Origin: Chenopodium formosanum
Taxonomy: Eukaryota; Streptophyta; Magnoliopsida; Caryophyllales; Amaranthaceae
Direction of reading: 5' to 3'
NCBI GenBank assembly: GCA_024500155.1
Contig: CM044857.1
Location: forward strand, 41,310,001 to 41,374,000
DNA length: 64,000 bases
In this document: positions 45,557 through 58,254 of the stretch, piece by piece
Numbering within the stretch: the stretch's first letter is position 1
How the letters are laid out: each line of letters opens with the position of its first letter
Program-made: the position numbers and the translations under genes
Notes under the pieces: model-generated
Told to the model about the DNA's origin: nothing
Seen by the model: only the letters and a program-made list of their open reading frames with translations
Database searches by the model: none

Positions 45557-48500
45557 ATGAATCAACAAGCCATGTATCTTTTATTCATGTCAATAATTAG
45601 GCTATGGATATGGTTTTTACTACTCTCGACGATTCCAGCTTGCTCTAAGTCACCAATGACAATGTTTACTGCCACGGACATCACCAAGCCCCACTGCCCA
45701 CGAAAATGCGGCAACCTAACCATCCCTTACCCATTTGGGGTTGGCTTGGGTGCTGGTTGCTCGATAGGAATGTGGTACGACATTTTTTGCATGACTTCCT
45801 TCAATCCTCCAAAAGCATTTCTACCTGCAGCCAGTGACACGAATGGACACACAATGGAGATCCTCGATATATCCGAAACACACATCCGTCTTAAAAACCA
45901 AGTAAGCTATATGTGTTTCAACTCGACAGCTGAAATATCCCCTGCTGCTTCGGCCTATATCACCTTCAACTTCCTCACAACACTAGCTCCCTACAGCGTG
46001 TCAGGTATGCAATATAAATTATATAATGTGTTGGAATATTTGCTTCAAATTGTTATTAGTGTATAGTTAACTTCTAATGTATAGGAATATGCTTTAGTAT
46101 GAAGTGGACATTATAGTAGTGGGTTTAGTGGTTAGTGTTAGGCATGATCATGGGTCAATATATAACTTCTAATGCATATATACTGAGTATATAATATTAC
46201 GTTTTTTAATAGATTGGATATATAAAAAGTTCTTCTTTTCCGATCCCTCTCTAATAACTCTATTTATGATTTCAACACAGTGGCAACTGGGAAGTCTATG
46301 ATAAGAACCTAACCCGCAAGCATATGATATGTGACATTATAATTTGGATTCTATTTATTAAATGTGCACCTAACAAAACAAAATTAAAAATAAAAATTGT
46401 GCTTCAAACATTCAAATGAATTAGTGTCTACTATATGCAGGTACTGCAAACAAGTTGTTTGTTATAGGATGTCAGGATAGCGCAAATTTTGAGGCAAACA
46501 TTGACATCACTCCCTTTGTAACGATGGGCAACGGGGGTGTAACATGTACAGCAAACTGCAGCTTCGAGGCCAATAACGTTGTTGCAAGTGAATGCAATGG
46601 CATCGGGTGTTGTCAAATCTCTATACTTGACGGGATGAGATCTTATTCTTTGGCATTTGATACTTTTTACAGTAACCACACGACTATTGTGACATATAAC
46701 CCTTGTGGGTACTCATTTGTGGCAGACCAAGAAAGTTTCAATTTTCGTGGGATTCCAGATCTTAATGACCCCAACTTTATAAACCGGACAATATACGATG
46801 CTCCTTTGGTGCTAGATTGGGTCATAGAAAATAATACATGTGCCGATGCTCAACATGATCTCCACTCTTATGCATGTGTGCAAAATACTGCTTGTGTCGA
46901 CGCCATTGATAGTGGTATTGGAGGTTATCGATGCAGTTGTCTTCCTGGTTATGAAGGCCATCCATATCTTTCTCCTGGTTGCTCAGGTATATGCACGATA
47001 CCAACTTCACCAAGTATTTGTTCATTCATATATGGAGTAACAGATAGATTCAACCTTATTATTTACTTCCTATGTTATATAAGATGGATTTTCTACACCT
47101 TGGTTGGATCATGAAATTTCCATGTAAAAAGAAAAATTAAGTAGTTTGAACAAATAGTATTTGTAGACAATGAAGTCATTCTTAACAAAATATTGTGCAT
47201 GATAATATGTACAAGATTCATGCATTCCTATTCCTTTTTTTTTTTTTTTTTTTTCAATTTTGAAATCAAAATGTTGCAATTCAGCATTTGCAATTTACTA
47301 CTGTTGCAAAGAGTGAGATAATTTTTGTTTTGTATTCTTTTAATGTGCATAGATATTAATGAATGCGCGGATCCAAGTAGTAGCCCATGCTCTATGATAT
47401 GCACGAATATACCAGGAAACTACACATGCTCTTGCCCATCAGGATATGCTGGTGATGGTAGAAAACAAGGGACGGGTTGCAAACGACAATTCCCTGTAAT
47501 GAAGGTTGCCTTAGGTACTAATTGTTAAATAGCATGAGCTAACTTCTTTGTTTTACACATTTAGTTATATCTTTCCACTATTATTAGTAATTCTTTCAGG
47601 AAATTACACTTCCATTATTAATGGAAATTATACTTTGTCAACTCACAGGTGTTGGCTTTGGCTCCCTATTTTTACTCATTGCACTCATTTGGATGATCTT
47701 TGCCGGGAAGAGAAGAAGGATTTCAAAAATGAAAGAATTGTTCTTTCAAAAAAATGGAGGTTTGTTGTTGAATCAACTAATAACCCCCAATACGCATGAT
47801 AACATGGAGCAAGTAAAGGTCTTTACTATTGATGAGTTGATGGTGGCCACCAAGAACTTCAAGGAAGAAAGGATCATTGGTCGAGGTGGCTATGGTACAG
47901 TTTATAAGGGATTATTACCAAATAATCAAATTGTTGCAGTTAAGAGATCAAAGTTCATGGATGAGGGTCAAATTGAACAATTTATTAATGAGTTGATCCT
48001 CCTAGCACGAACAAAACATCCAAATGTGGTACGACTTCTAGGATGTTGTTTGGAGGTTGAAGTCCCATTATTAGTCTACGAGTTTATTTCCAATGGCACG
48101 TTACATGATCACATTCACAATATAGACGGAGCTTCATGGTATTCTTGGAGCAATTGCTTGCAAATTGCCATGGATTTGGCCAATGCACTAGCATATATAC
48201 ATTCAATACCAATAATTCACCGAGACATCAAATCTTCAAACGTCTTACTAGATGATAGTCATACACCAAAAATATCCGACTTTGGTGCTTCACGATTGAT
48301 TCCGTTAAATCACACCCATTTATCCACCGTGGTCCAAGGTACACTAGGATATCTAGACCCAGAGTACTTTTTTTCAAGCCAATTAACCGAGAAAAGTGAT
48401 GTTTATAGTTTTGGTGTTGTTTTCGCTGAACTCTTAACAAGGACAAGGCCTCTTTTACCGGGGAGGCAAATGGACCAAAATTGCAATTTGGCTGCATACT

Positions 48501-48718
48501 TTATACAATCAATACAAGAAGACAAATTATTCGACATTCTGGACTCTCAATTGATTGTGGAAGCAACTCAAGAGCAGCTTATCTTCATTGCAAATCTTGT
48601 GCAACGATGCTTAAGTGTTAAGGGTGATGATAGGCCAACAATGAAGGAAGTCGCACTTGATCTAGAAGAATTATGTAAGCAACCAACGAACTTGTCTCCA
48701 ATTGAACGAGAAATGTAA
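45557..48718 (+). CDS. Wall-associated receptor kinase WAK2
   Basis: Exons 45,557-46,004, 46,441-46,986, 47,353-47,514 and 47,649-48,718 splice to 741 codons. The architecture is a signal peptide, galacturonan-binding region (CPRKCGNLTIPYPFG), WAK-associated region, two EGF-like modules (GYRCSCLPGYEG and NYTCSCPSGYAG), a membrane helix and a Ser/Thr kinase. The kinase has GRGGYG, the VAVKRSK lysine, RD-type HRDIKSSN, DFGAS and the activation segment VVQGTLGYLDPEY. The C-terminus (LCKQPTNLSPIEREM) is probably the ancestral form. Exons 3 and 4 are almost base-identical to WAK1, while the first two exons differ widely. It is tail-to-tail with WAK3, with 415 bp between the stops. Confidence 0.9.
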
Positions 48719-49133
48719 TGGCAATATACATGATTACATAACATGAGAATTAATTGTGTAATCATCAATTACTATTAATATATATTTTTTTTTTTTAGGA
48801 CTATTAATTAATTTTCTTTTATTTGGTTGTTCTTGACATGTTCTCAAGGTGTCTGATTCTTCACATTTTTCCTAAGGTGTCTTCAAATCAAATTTGATAT
48901 CAAACTAAGATCGATCTTGCTGAATTTGTGGCGGCCAAAATTTCTGATTCAAAAAATTAAGACACCTTGTTTGAGTAACAAACAACAAAACAATGTAACT
49001 TGAATTAAAAAACATGTAAACTCACTATACAGTTCCATAATAAATATCTTTCATTCTTACAATGATGACTTTGCAATGATTCATACGTTAATTGATCATT
49101 GTTTTTCAGGCATAGTCATGGTGTCATGCTTGG

Positions 49134-52100
49134 CTAGGCTATTGCTCGGGGCCGATACATTGTTTGCCTCCATAAGTCTCCTAGTTCCATCGCCACTTCC
49201 TTCATTTTTGGCCTCAAAGCACCCTCAACACTTAAGCATCGTTGTACAAGATTTGCCGTTGAGATAAGTTGTTCTTGAGTTGCTTCCGTAACCAATTGAG
49301 AATCCAAAATATTGAACAAATTATCTTGCTGCATAGAGTTGACAAAGTATGTTGCCAAATTTTGATTATGTTCTTCAGTTTGCCTCTCTAACAAAAGTGG
49401 CCTTGTCCTCGTTAAGAGTTCAGCAATGACTACGCCAAAGCTATAAACATCACTTTTTTCGGTCAATTGACTTGAAAAAAAGTACTCTGGATCGAGATAT
49501 CCTAGTGTACCTTGTACCACGGTTGACAAATGGGTCTCATTCAATGGAATTAACCTTGAAGCTCCAAAGTCAGATATCTTTGCTGCATAACTATCGTCTA
49601 GTAAAATATTCGAGGACTTAATGTCTCGATGAATTATTGGTAAGGAATGTATGTATGCCAAAGCATTAGCCGAGTCCATGGCAATTCGCAAACAATTGCT
49701 CCAACAATACCAAGAAGGTCTCTCTTGATTATGTAAATGATCATGTAGTGTGCCATTGGAGATAAACTCGTAAACCAACAATGGGACTTCAACCTCCAAA
49801 CAACATCCTAAAAGTCGTACCACATTAGGGTGTCTTATTCGTGCAAGAAGGATCAACTCGTTAATAAATTGGTCAATTTGATTCTCATCTACGAATTTTG
49901 ATTTCTTCACTGCTACAATTTGATTATTCGGTAAAAATCCCTTGTAAACCGTACCATAACCACCTCGACCAACAATTTGTTCGTCCTTAAAGTTCTTGGT
50001 GGCTACCTTCAACTTGTCAATGGTAAATACCTTTACTTGGTCCATGTCTACTTGGTTTTCGTTGGTAATTCGTTGTTTCAATAGCAAACCCCCGTTTCTT
50101 TGAAAGAACTGATTTTTCATATTAATAATCTTTCTTTTTCTTCTTGTCAAGTATAGCCAACTTGCTACAATGAGTAAAATTAAGGACCCAAAGCTAACAC
50201 CTGTAATAAGGAGTAGCAAATTAAGTACAGAAATAATCAATAAATCAAATAACATTAGGAAAGTTGGTAGCTAGCTAGCAACTTTAAGTTAGATTTAAGG
50301 TTGTCTAAATCCATAACTACATACATTTGGCATTAAATAACATGTACCATTCTAAGGATACATAGTACCATTACTAATAGATCATGACGTACTAATCAAT
50401 CTTTTGTACCATTTTTACAGATAATTAGGGCTTGTTCTGATTTACAGAACTTAGATGAACTGAACTAAACTCAATAGAGCTGAAATGAATTGTTTATGAG
50501 AGAAGAAAATTAGGAGTTGAACTAAACTGAATTGAAATTTAGCTGAAGAGAACAGACCCTTAATACCCTTACTAGCTACTCGTTAGTACTTTTAGACTGC
50601 CTTTTGATAAATATGATTGTACCAACATGTAATCTAAAAGTCCCCAACCAGATACCTTCAGAATATGGTGCCTGTAATTTTTATAATGACTTGAGCAATT
50701 ACTAATAGACTTCCTCTATAAGAACTTAAAATCAAATGTAATCGCTCTTGATTAATTACCATTTTGATGATTAATCTTATTGGATGATATGGATAATTTT
50801 TAGGAAATAAAGACACTTAAAAAAATCCAATAACGGTAGGAATTCATGAAGAGTGTGAAAATGGCGGAGCAGACATATTTAGATGAACATTTTGTTTCTT
50901 CATGCTAATTTTAACTTATTTGAACTTATTATTTATTCAATAGGTCGATTAAAAAAATAAAGAATAACCTATACTTTATAAAACATTCCCACCGTTCATA
51001 TAATTTGTAGTGTTTAGTGGCCAAGAAAATTCTTTAAAAAAAAAATAAAAAAATTACCCAAGGCAACTTGCAAAGTAGGAAATTGTCGTTGGCAGCCTGT
51101 CCCTTGTTTTTTACCATCGCCGGTATATCCCGATGGGCAAGAACACTTGTAGCTTCCTATAGTATTTTTGCATCTCATGGTGCATGGACTTTTATCAATA
51201 TCTATGCATTCATCAAAATCTGCGGAAAAAAATAAAAAAAAAAAAAAAAAACTATGACATGATTTATACTCGTATCAGACTATCAGGTATCACTTGTGTT
51301 TTTTTTTAGATGTATTGTTTTTTTTAGGAAATTTCTTTTAGTTGACACGTTTCTTCTTTTGATAAGTTTTTAAGTTTTTTAATGTAAATTTCCTATTATT
51401 CTTACTTATCAACTTTAGATTAATTTATACTTCGATTGGTAGGAGATACTTTGTCAGTTTAACATCTCTTGACTAACCTCTTTAAAAAGGGTGCCTAAAT
51501 AAAGTGTGTCAGCTAATAAGAAACATATAAGTCATACTGTATTATATATATTAGAACCCTTAATATTTGAAATAATATTGCAATAGTTTGACTTTTACGA
51601 TACATTTGTCAATACAATTTTGATCTTATTATCTTTAATTATATTACCTACACTCTTTGAACATATCTGCATGTTGCCTTATTTCCTATGATAACATTAG
51701 TTGATGGTAACGTTTACATGTCAAAAAAAATCGAAGTTTTTTTAGTTGATTCATTCTGACTTGGCAGAGTTGGCACATTCAGTAACGTGCAACTATGGCC
51801 CTTAATACTATTGGATGTTTAATGTAAAAATATTACTCCGTACAAACATATATTAAAAATAACTGTCGAGATGACTCTAATGAGATCTAACATAACTGTG
51901 TTTATTGTAATGTGTAGATGGGGTAAAGATGGCATATTAGTTTTGGTATGAAAGTCTCAATATTAAATGTTTGGGATTAATCTTAATGCCACTTTCAATT
52001 TATCATTTTTTATTCAATTTTTATAAGGCTGATTAAAGATACTAATGTTTGAAGTGGCGCATTAACAAATGTCAAAGTCAAAATGGTATAATTATCTCTT

Positions 52101-55041
52101 CTCTAAACAGAAAAAGTACTTAAAATAACATACCTGAGCACCCCGAACTAAGGTAAGGGTTACCTTCATAACCTGGAAGACATTTGCAACGATACCCTCC
52201 AATGCCACTATCGTCGGCATTGACACAACTAGTGTTCCCCTTACATTCATAAGTGTCACGATCACGTCGAGCATTAGCGCACGTAACATTAGATATGACC
52301 CAATCTAGAACCAAAGGAGCGTCATGCATTGTTCTGTTGATAAAATTTGGGTCATCAAGATCTGGAAGCCCGCGAAATTTGAAACTTTCATGGTCTGCCA
52401 CAAATGAATATCCACAAGGGTTATAAGACGAAATATTCGTATGATTACTATTAAACTCAAACATTTGATAAGATCTTATTCCGTTGGGTATTGTGGATTG
52501 ACAACACCCTATGCCATTGCATTCGCCTGCTACGACATCCTTGGCACCGGTGCTGCACTTGGTTCTGCATGATTTACCTCCATCGCCGGAGATTATGAAG
52601 AAGGAAGGATCGTTGGTTATTGACCCAGACATAGTAAAGTAGTCGTTGCACCCCACAACGAAGAATTTGTTAGCTGTGCCTATATCCATTGACAAATGTA
52701 TGTGAGAAATATGTATTCACAAATCTATCTATATTATCTATTAAAAAACGTTTCTAAAACCGTTTATGTTTCACATCATTCCCTTCTTAACAAGCATTGT
52801 GGCATGTCATCTATCACTAAACAACACATCATCATCACTTTAACAAAGCTTTACTACCATTATTTGATAGATTAATATAAAAAAACTTATTATGGTTTCG
52901 AACACTAAACCTTAGGAAAATAAAATCAAACTCCTTATCATCTTAGACAATAATAAATTATGTCATCTTCATAAATAAATACTCCCTCCGTTTTTAAACA
53001 CTTGCTCAACTTTTCTTTTCTGGCCGTTTTTAAATATTTGCTCCATTTCCTTATTTGGAAATCTTTTACAATATTTACTTCATTTTTTCTCGCCTAATGG
53101 ACCCAACATAAATCATACTTCCTCCGTTCTGTTTTACTTGACCCGCTTTGACTTTTACACTATTCATCACCCCTTCTTTGACCGTCTTTTGTGAATAATA
53201 TGTGAGAAAAAACACATTCATGTAGGATCATTTTGAATTCATCTCAATAAATACTATCATAGTATATAAATTTTATAAATTTTGCTTATGTAGAATTAAA
53301 GTTATTGATCGTTAAACTTTTGCATTGGCAAGCGTGATAAAAGAAACAGGTCAAGTAAAAAAGAACAGATGAAGTATTTTATTAGTTTCATATTCCCTCT
53401 CCTCCAATTCTCTCAACTACTTTTGCTTTTTACAATTCTTATTCTTCTTCCTACCCTCTACCTTCATATTTTATTACTTTATCCAATTTCTCCTAAAACT
53501 CCGCGCATGGAGATACGGAGCAAGTATTTAAAAAAGGAGGGAGTGTTGGAACTAAGAGTCTGTTCACATTTACTGAAATGAGCTGAACTGAATTAAACTA
53601 ATTGGAGCTGAACTGAACTGAATTAAGTGGAGCTGAATTGAACTGAACTGAATATTTTATGAGCGAAGGAAATTAAGAGCTGAACTGAACTGAACTGATT
53701 GGAGCTGAACTGAACTGAACTGATTGGAGCTGAACTAAAATTAAGTAAATGTGAACAGGACCTAAGAATGCAAATATATGAATAAAATGTTATAAACAAA
53801 GCTACTGCATTTATGAGCAAATAATAACGTACATCGAAGGCCTTTATATAAGCTAAAGTCTAATACTAATAATGCTAATTTTAAGCTAATAACTTACTAA
53901 CTAGTGTCAAAAATATAGGAAACATGGGTAAGTAGTGGAGTTATATTAGTTATCACTGCATTAGTGCACATAAATAACGATAATAATAACAATAACAATA
54001 ATAATTAATAATTGGAGTTTTTTTGTGAAAAACTACCTTTAAACTCAAGATTTAACTACCTTATAAAGTATAAAATATTGTAATTGACTACCTTCCACCA
54101 AAATGACACATTTGACTTTTATTTTCCGACGTTGACCATGTCACGTGAGGGTCACGTGACCCTTTAATGACTTAATTCCCCCCCCCCCCCCCCACAAATT
54201 TTCCAGCTTTACACCAATTCAGACCATATAATTATCAAAGGGGTTGCAAATAAACAATATAAAATATGATTAGTTGTATTGTTAATGAAAAGAGTTGGTA
54301 TAAAGCGGGAAAATTTGGGGGAAAGGGGAGAAATTAAGTCATTAAAGGGTCATGTGCCCCTCACGTGACATGGTCAACACCGGAAAATAAAAGTCAAATG
54401 TGTTATTCCGGTGGGAGGTAGTCAATTACAACATTTTATACTTTATAAGGTAGTTAATTACAACATTTTGTTTTTAAAGTAGTTTTTCGCAAAATTCGAA
54501 GTTTTAAAGGTAGTTTTTCAAAAAAAAAAAAAAAAATAAAAAAAAAAAATAAAAAAATCCTTAATAATTAAATAAAATCTTTATGATTTTTTCTTAGTAA
54601 GAAGGTGCCTTGTTTCATACCTGACACACTGTAGGGAGAGGCCTTGGTGAGGAGCACGAAATTAATCATATCGGAAAATCTAGGTGATGTAACGTTTGTT
54701 GAATTGAAGCAAATGTAACCAATTTGATTTTTAAGACGGATATGAGTTTCAGATATATCGAGGATCTCTATTCCTTTTTTAAATTTATCTTCGGCTGGTA
54801 TAAGGAATGCTTTCGGAGGATCGTAAGATGTCATGCAAAAGACGTCGTACCACAAGCCTCTTGAGCAATTGGCTCCCAAGCCGACCCCGAATGGGTAGGG
54901 GACGGTAAGGTTGCCGCATTTGCGAGGGCAGCCGGGTTGCGTGATCTTCGGGGCAGTGAACATGGTCTTTGGCTCTAACGAGTTTGCTGGGATAGTAGAA
55001 GAGAGCAGTAAAACTGCAATTGTGAAAGTTATAGTATGCAT
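49134..55041 (-). CDS. Wall-associated receptor kinase WAK3
   Basis: Exons 55,041-54,621, 52,679-52,134, 51,219-51,058 and 50,200-49,134 splice to 731 codons. The signal peptide (MHTITFTIAVLLLSS) is followed by CPRKCGNLTVPYPFG, the WAK-associated region (YNPCGYSFV) and two EGF-like modules (second DFDECIDIDKSPC). A membrane helix (GSLILLIVASWLYL), a basic stretch and a kinase with GRGGYG, VAVKKSK, HRDIKSSN, DFGAS and VVQGTLGYLDPEY complete it. Intron 1 is long (1,941 bp) and filled with MITEs, but the splice sites are intact. Exon sizes match WAK1 and WAK2, so the three share ancestry. It is clearly diverged from WAK2 and is not part of the recent duplication, except for a stub of its 3' end at 34,206-34,299. 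Confidence 0.9.
50427..50560. mobile_element. Small MITE in WAK3 intron 3
   Basis: The ends AGGGCTTGTTCT and AGAACAGACCCT are imperfect inverted repeats. The interior has GAACTGAACT words, as in the element at 53,555-53,763, so both belong to one family. The target duplication is not clear. Confidence 0.55.
52982..53543. mobile_element. Stowaway-like MITE in WAK3 intron 1, host to a second MITE
   Basis: The left end CTCCCTCCGTTTTTAAACA is preceded by TA. The inverted right end is TATTTAAAAAAGGAGGGAG, followed by TG in place of TA. A second, TA-flanked MITE (53,118-53,374) lies inside. Confidence 0.7.
53118..53374. mobile_element. Nested Stowaway-like MITE
   Basis: CTTCCTCCGTTCTGTTTTAC at the left and the inverted GTAAAAAAGAACAGATGAAG at the right, with TA on both sides (53,116-53,117 and 53,375-53,376). 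Confidence 0.75.
53555..53763. mobile_element. MITE with GAGCTGAACTGAACT repeats in WAK3 intron 1
   Basis: TCTGTTCACATTTACT at the left is mirrored by AGTAAATGTGAACAGGA at the right. The interior consists of repeated GAGCTGAACTGAACTGA words. It is the same family as 50,427-50,560. Confidence 0.6.
54026..54520. mobile_element. Foldback MITE with G-box and W-box motifs in WAK3 intron 1
   Basis: TGAAAAACTACCTTTAAA at the left is mirrored by TTTAAAGGTAGTTTTTCA at the right. Inner arms pair around GTTGACCATGTCACGTGA and TCACGTGACATGGTCAAC. A 16-bp C-run lies at 54,178-54,193. It resembles the foldback element at 15,323-15,791. Confidence 0.75.
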
Positions 55042-55431
55042 GGTTCTTTGTTTGGGCTAACTTATGTTGCTTACTACTTGGAATACTAGAGTTAATTAGC
55101 AAAATTGGATTTCTTGATGGGAAATTCTACTGTTTAGTTGATGGAAATATTTTTAATTCGTCTAATGATGAAATTGTGTACATTATTGCGTTCATAACAA
55201 TATATGTAATATACTTATATTCAAGAGAAATATTTAAAGGGAATATTCTAGATAGTCATTACATATAATAGTATTTTGTTAGTACTATCATCATATCATG
55301 TATGAGTAGTTGTCAAGAGCTGAAGATAAATTACACATTTGAAAATGTATTACCAATCCAGCAATCCGTCAAAAAAGGGAAAAAAAAAATGTAGTATGTA
55401 TTATCATTTTTTTTTTATATATATGAAAATT

Positions 55432-55806
55432 CTATGGTAGTCGTCCTTAAAATGGAAACCATTATACTAATTTTTTATTAGCTATTTTTTTTATTTATTT
55501 TTATCTCAAAATTAATTATAATGTTTTTTTTTTTATATTTTCATAATTAATTGATGAATTACTTTTTAATTTCAGTAATAATAAAAACTGAATTTTGTAA
55601 ATTAATTAGGAAAGTTAAAAAATATTCAAATTTTGTAAAAAGATTAATTAATGAATTTTAAAAATAAGATAATAATTTATATTTAATTTAAACATTAAAA
55701 AATAAATCAAAGTTAGCCAAAAACAATTAGTACAAGGGTAGTCAATATAAGGATGATTACTCTATTAAAAAAAATCATATTAATAAAAAAAGGATGACTA
55801 CTATAA
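55432..55806. repeat. Foldback repeat
   Basis: CTATGGTAGTCGTCCTT (55,432) is mirrored by AAGGATGACTACTATA (55,790), with weaker pairing further in. It is probably a MITE. The target duplication is not defined. Confidence 0.45.
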
Positions 55807-56646
55807 AATCATCCTTTTTTTTTAATCATTTATAAACATATTTCAACCAACTATAATAAACGCTATTATCTGACGTGATTCACGTGAACAAAGAAGTTTT
55901 AAACTTTTAATGCATTATCTCTTATATTTCTCATAATTAACGTGTGACTACTCTATGTATATATTATCTACTTTGAAACAAAGAAGTTTTAATGATTAAT
56001 TTTGTGTATGGACAAATGTATAAATTATAATATCGCAATTAATTTACAGCAAATGAAGGGTGTTTATTTTCTCGTTTATAGAGTTGTACCATTTATAGTT
56101 TTTCCTCCATTTGTAAGAAAATTCATTGAGTATATATTTGTATCATCATCAGTTAAGATGATTCATATCTTTAATTTGCAATGCATGTCAAATCTCACAT
56201 CAATTGGTGTAAGTAATGTTTATTTCAATTCAATATTCTTGATTTGATTTAGTCATCTTATCTAATGTTCCGAGGTCATTTATTGATTTTGCCATTTTTA
56301 TATACTATGTAATCTTAATAATAACAAGATCTCACATAATAATTTTATTTATTGTATAAATCAATCAACTTTTTCTTAAAAATTCAAACAGTTTGATCTT
56401 ACAAAATTAGTGCTACTAACCTTAAAAAAATGAAGGATTATATTTCACTTTTCTAATCGATCATGGAGTTATATTCGTTTTTTGTTTAAAATTAGAATGT
56501 CATCATTCTTCACTCAAAGAAAATAAATAAATAAATTAATTAAATTAAATGTCATCATAATAGAGAATCGCGCCGTTCATTGTGCTTCGATTGAATTCTT
56601 TATTATCTTTATTGTTTATTCATACGTATTTCATTTATATTCAACT

Positions 56647-56704
56647 CATTGACTTTATCTTTTTTTTTTTTTTTTTTTTGTTTGAAACACATTGACTTTA
56701 TCTT
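56647..56704 (-). mobile_element. Poly(A)-only micro-retroposition
   Basis: The 15-bp direct repeat CATTGACTTTATCTT (56,647-56,661 and 56,690-56,704) flanks 28 bp: 18 T and GTTTGAAACA. Confidence 0.65.
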
Positions 56705-56738
56705 CTATCACAATTAGAAATGATATTAAGGTATCATT

Positions 56739-57797
56739 GGATTTTGAAGGTTGATTGAAAGTGAAGAAATCAATAGGGAAATTGAAATTATTTCGTATTT
56801 TATTATGTGAACCTAAACTCGTCCAGGTGCTTGTACACCACCAAGGCGGTTACATTCATTGTAAAATATTTGTTAATACTGTTTTCAAAAAAAAAAAAAA
56901 ATATTTGTTAATACTAAATTTGTCAATATTATCTCTACAAATTAAAATAATGATCATTAAATAGTTATTCTTGGGTGTACATGAGGTAATTTGATAGTGA
57001 AAGGCAACCCTCTAATAGGCAACAAAAATAGAAATAAGATTTAATTAGAGAAAGTTTATTTGGCCTTTCTAACTAGCTGTGGAGTGATTATGTTATTCAT
57101 TCCCTACTCTATATTTAAAACTGAATCACCATCATAACAGATAATTATGGCGGCTTACTTCATTGTTATAATTTATTATCCAAATAAGTCAATGAGGTAA
57201 TATAAAATACGAAGGCATGTGGAGAATACATGAGCTCTAAGTCTTAACCCTAGGCCAATAGTCTTTAACCCTAGGCCAATATATCATTGGTACCATGACG
57301 TTATGTGCTTAATATTCTAATAATACGTCGTATAATATTAGGGATATTGTAAGTAATAATTTAAATTGGATTTTGAATGTTGAAAAGGAACCAATCAATA
57401 GGAGAATTGAAATCCTTAAAATACATCGTATAATATTATGTCAACTTCATACAGGTACTTGTACAGTTGTACTTGCACGTCAGTGACACCGCCAAGGTGG
57501 CTAAATTCATACGAGTAGTACTTTATTAGTATTTTTTCAAAATATAAATTCCATTTTGCGCGAAACATACTCCCTTGCCAAAAGTCTTACGAGGTATTTT
57601 TTCCATTTTGTAGGAAAACGAATGATTACAATCAGGGCGGCCAACATTTGATTAGTTAGTAAGGAAGGGAGACTCCATATTAGTGACAACATTTGGACGG
57701 CAGAATTAGGTCTTCTACACTCCTTATCTCCTTAAAAGACTATCCAACTTTTTCATTTTTTGTGCGAATCAACCTTCACTTTCAATCAACCTTCAAA

Positions 57798-57800
<3 letters not shown>
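56739..57800. mobile_element. Probable DNA element with 26-bp perfect inverted ends
   Basis: GATTTTGAAGGTTGATTGAA (and six more bases) at 56,739-56,764 is exactly complementary to 57,775-57,800. A related direct copy of the left end starts near 57,367 (GGATTTTGAATGTTG). No coding region or clear target duplication was found. Confidence 0.5.
56863..56915 (+). mobile_element. Poly(A)-only micro-retroposition
   Basis: The 18-bp direct repeat AAAATATTTGTTAATACT (56,863-56,880 and 56,898-56,915) flanks only GTTTTC plus 11 A. Confidence 0.65.

Positions 57801-57865
<65 letters not shown>
57801..57865. repeat. (AT)n microsatellite
   Basis: Uninterrupted AT dinucleotides for about 65 bp, adjoining the inverted-repeat element. 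Confidence 0.95.
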
Positions 57866-57870
<5 letters not shown>

Positions 57871-57904
57871 TTCTTAAAATAAAAACCTTTGCTGGGCAAA
57901 CAAT

Positions 57905-57946
57905 CAATTTATAGCTTTTTTTTTTAGAACCAAACAATTTATAGCT
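57905..57946 (-). mobile_element. Possible poly(A)-only micro-retroposition
   Basis: The 12-bp direct repeat CAATTTATAGCT (57,905-57,916 and 57,935-57,946) flanks 18 bp consisting of a T-run and AGAACCAAA. Confidence 0.5.
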
Positions 57947-58254
57947 ATTTTTTCATAATATTTTTATTTTCATCATAATTAAAAAAAAAAAAAAAAAAAG
58001 GTTCTACTTCTACGCAAAGAGTTTCATCAACTATCATCAACATTCACTTTCAACTATCTTCAGCAGACTAATATTTTTAATTATTTTCTTTTTCTTTACA
58101 TTTTTGATTAATTTTACTACTTTTAGCTGTGGATCACCTGAGATTTATTTTTAAGAAAAGTATGAGAATGAGTCTTGAATGTTAGATTGCATTTTTTAAC
58201 AAAATTAATAGCGAAAAAAAATTAATGAACAAAAAGGCAGAGGGGGTACATTTC

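Larger units (their letters stand above)
34297..49182. repeat. Right copy of the segmental duplication (copia element, C, F, WAK2)
   Basis: It starts at CCTTATTAAATGAGCC, matching 16,948 onward, and ends at 49,180-49,182, where the left copy stops. It lacks a counterpart of one of genes D and E, and it gained a copia element at 34,577-39,442. Confidence 0.65.

Noticed and set aside
53369..53581. Small plus-strand open frame in WAK3 intron 1
   Set aside because: It lies across two nested MITEs and has no protein similarity.
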